In this document: positions 62,346-64,000 of the stretch, in pieces
How positions within the stretch are numbered: the stretch's first letter is position 1
How the letters are laid out: every line of letters begins with the position of its first letter
Source of the DNA: Salticus scenicus
Taxonomy: Eukaryota; Arthropoda; Arachnida; Araneae; Salticidae
Assembly: GCA_963930645.1 (NCBI GenBank)
Contig: OZ005655.1
Coordinates: forward strand, 134,959,456-135,023,455
DNA: 64,000 nucleotides
Reading direction: 5' to 3'
Notes under the pieces: model-generated
The model's database searches: none
What the model saw: the letters and a program-made list of their open reading frames with translations, nothing else
Told to the model about the DNA's origin: nothing
Translations under genes and position numbers: made by a program

Positions 62346-62589
62346 TCGTATCGTGTATAACTTAACAATAATAATATTCATTGTTCAAACATAAATACAT
62401 TATTAAAGAGGCATATAAAGCGTAAGTTTTTTGGAAAAAAAATTTTTTGATGGCAAATCTTAAATTTAACAATATGGAAAATAACTGCGTAAATTTATCT
62501 CAAAAATTAATGTTTTTCGACTTCATTTACAAAATTCTGCATTTTCTGATCAGTGGAGTATCAAAATTTAAATATCTAGAAGATGGTAG

Positions 62590-62780
62590 ATAGGAATTGC
62601 CGAGTTCTATTCCAGGTCGCTTTAGCTGATATATGCGTTTGCAATTTTCCATGGTTTTCTCCGAAACTCGCATAAATACGAGCTAGGTATCATCACTTAG
62701 AAAGACTCCCTAGGGAGAGTACACCACCCAGATCTAGGACCTTTTTTTAGACAACTGGTCTTAACCCTAACACTGCACGC
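62590..62780 (+). mobile_element. tRNA-SINE, third copy, decayed head
   Basis: 'ggttttctccgaaactcgca', 'taaatacgagctagg', 'cccagatctaggacc' and 'agacaactggtcttaa' match the middle and 3' part of 46689-46968. The tRNA head is reduced to 'ttgccgagttctattcc'. It lies inside the putative hAT-like element that starts at 62303. Confidence 0.8.
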
Positions 62781-63468
62781 CATTAAAATTTTAACTCAAT
62801 TTTTTTCTCACTCTACATGTAATGATTTTTAGCTTGCGCGAATTATATCCCTAAGTCATTTAATAATAATTATTTCAAATGTTATATTCATATTTCTTAT
62901 CTTAAAAAACAAATAAAATAAACTTTAATAAATTTATAACAAGTTATATTGAAATTTGGAAAGTTATGAATAATGTACTAATATGAATACTTATTAAAAT
63001 CTACCATGTTTATCACTTTAAGAGTTTAATTTTAAATAATTTAAATTAAATTTCTTAAATTTTGATTCAATTTCGAGAAAATTAGCTAGAAAATATCTAT
63101 TTAAAATTAAATATCTTTATCCTTATGAGTTTCGAAATTTCATGCGTAAAATTATAAAAAAAATGTGCATTTAGAGAAAATTTAGCTTAAATTTCGAACA
63201 TTCAAAAATGTCATTTTAAAACTTTTTACGAATATAAAATTCCTACTTTTTGACCCAATTTTATGATGTTTTTATGCATAATGTTTGTTGAGAATTAAAG
63301 ATTGATTCTTAATTAAAATAAAAAAACAAAAATAGATTATATTTATTTAAAATATTTAAAATATAAAAAAAAAAAAAAAAAAAAAAAAGACGGTCTATCG
63401 TCTTTAAGTAATAGTCATAATAAAACTGTTTTATCAAATCGTATTTTTAAGAAATCCAGTAAATAATA

Positions 63469-63515
<47 letters not shown>

Positions 63516-64000
63516 CATTTTTATGTAGATAGTTAATCTATATATCCATGGAAATCCACTATTTATTTATTTTAAAATTTTACAATTTATTTGCATAAAA
63601 GTTTTAGTGTCTGAAGAAAAATATCGCAGTTGCACATTTTCTTTCCATTTTTTCATTGAAATTAAAAATACCGCAGTTAGAGAGGTTTAAAATTCTTAAT
63701 TAAGAGCTTTTATATATCAAACGCTAATCTAAAAAATATATTTTTAACTATCAACAGAGTTCATTTTAACACGCTAATTTTTTTTAACTATCATATGTAA
63801 GTTTTAAAAAAAATGCACCAAAAAACCATACAAATAAAAGTAATGCAAAAGTCGCCAAATTTTATCAAGGCATTGTATGGTTAACATTCTTTAAATGAGA
63901 CAATTTTTTTCGCTATAGTTTTGTCTCAAAAGGCCACTCTGCCGGTGCCCTACAGACGATAAATTATAGCGTGCTAATGCTCATGAAGGAGTTCGTCGCC
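62781..64000. other. Gene-free AT-rich DNA to the window end
   Basis: A runs at about 63364-63388 and 63471-63511. No gene recognised. Confidence 0.6.

Noticed and set aside
1..64000. CRISPR arrays, operons, phage or bacterial features
   Set aside because: No regularly spaced identical repeats with unique spacers. The tandem units here are degenerate and transposon-associated, and the sequence is eukaryotic in character.
1..64000. Host gene exons with splice sites
   Set aside because: No run of open frames with protein-like composition flanked by plausible splice signals was found. Short exons cannot be excluded without transcript data.

Overview
The window reads as non-coding, repeat-dominated DNA from an animal nuclear genome. 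It is very AT-rich, has dense microsatellites and long A or T homopolymers, and carries many decayed Tc1/mariner, hAT-like, LTR and SINE sequences. The transposon families and tRNA-derived SINEs suggest an arthropod, perhaps a spider. That is an inference from recognition, since no marker gene is present. I found no convincing host protein-coding gene, no intact tRNA or rRNA gene, and nothing of bacterial type (no operons, no CRISPR).

Layout. 1-5175 is one copy of a segmental duplication whose second, direct copy lies at 49953-57589. The copies differ by insertions and rearrangements: an 82-bp retroposon fragment and a 124-bp perfect palindrome in the first, and a 1.0-kb element, a Tc3-like transposon and a 200-bp repeat in the second. 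5176-8533 looks like the remains of a minus-strand LTR retroelement: a 3' LTR candidate and a 548-codon ORF. The ORF is cut at its 5' end by a defective Tc1-like element (about 8489-9566). 9827-10739 is an internally deleted mariner. 15680-16534 is an LTR candidate, followed by a decayed Tc1 transposase on the minus strand.

18815-23146 is bounded by inverted repeats of about 290-300 bp and filled with degenerate, microsatellite-bearing repeats. 27060-29420 is tandem-repeat-rich and is interrupted by the 5' half of a Tc3-like element. Two palindromic MITEs occur at 29554-29766 and 41591-41821. A three-level nest (hAT-like outer element, inner inverted-repeat element, tRNA-SINE) occupies 46035-47405. 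A degenerate repeat of about 400-440 bp fills 59440-60740, and one end of another hAT-like element begins at 62303.

The strongest unifying signal is a recurring module of about 150-350 bp seen at ten or more sites. It has a short hairpin end, an adjacent conserved block, a CA/TG-rich microsatellite, and often a run of degenerate tandem units carrying an 'acagggacac'-type motif. It looks like one large non-autonomous transposon superfamily. A Helentron-type (HINE/DINE-like) origin is possible, but one clean filled/empty site suggests a 9-bp target duplication, which argues for a different mechanism. I see no evidence for a new multi-gene system.
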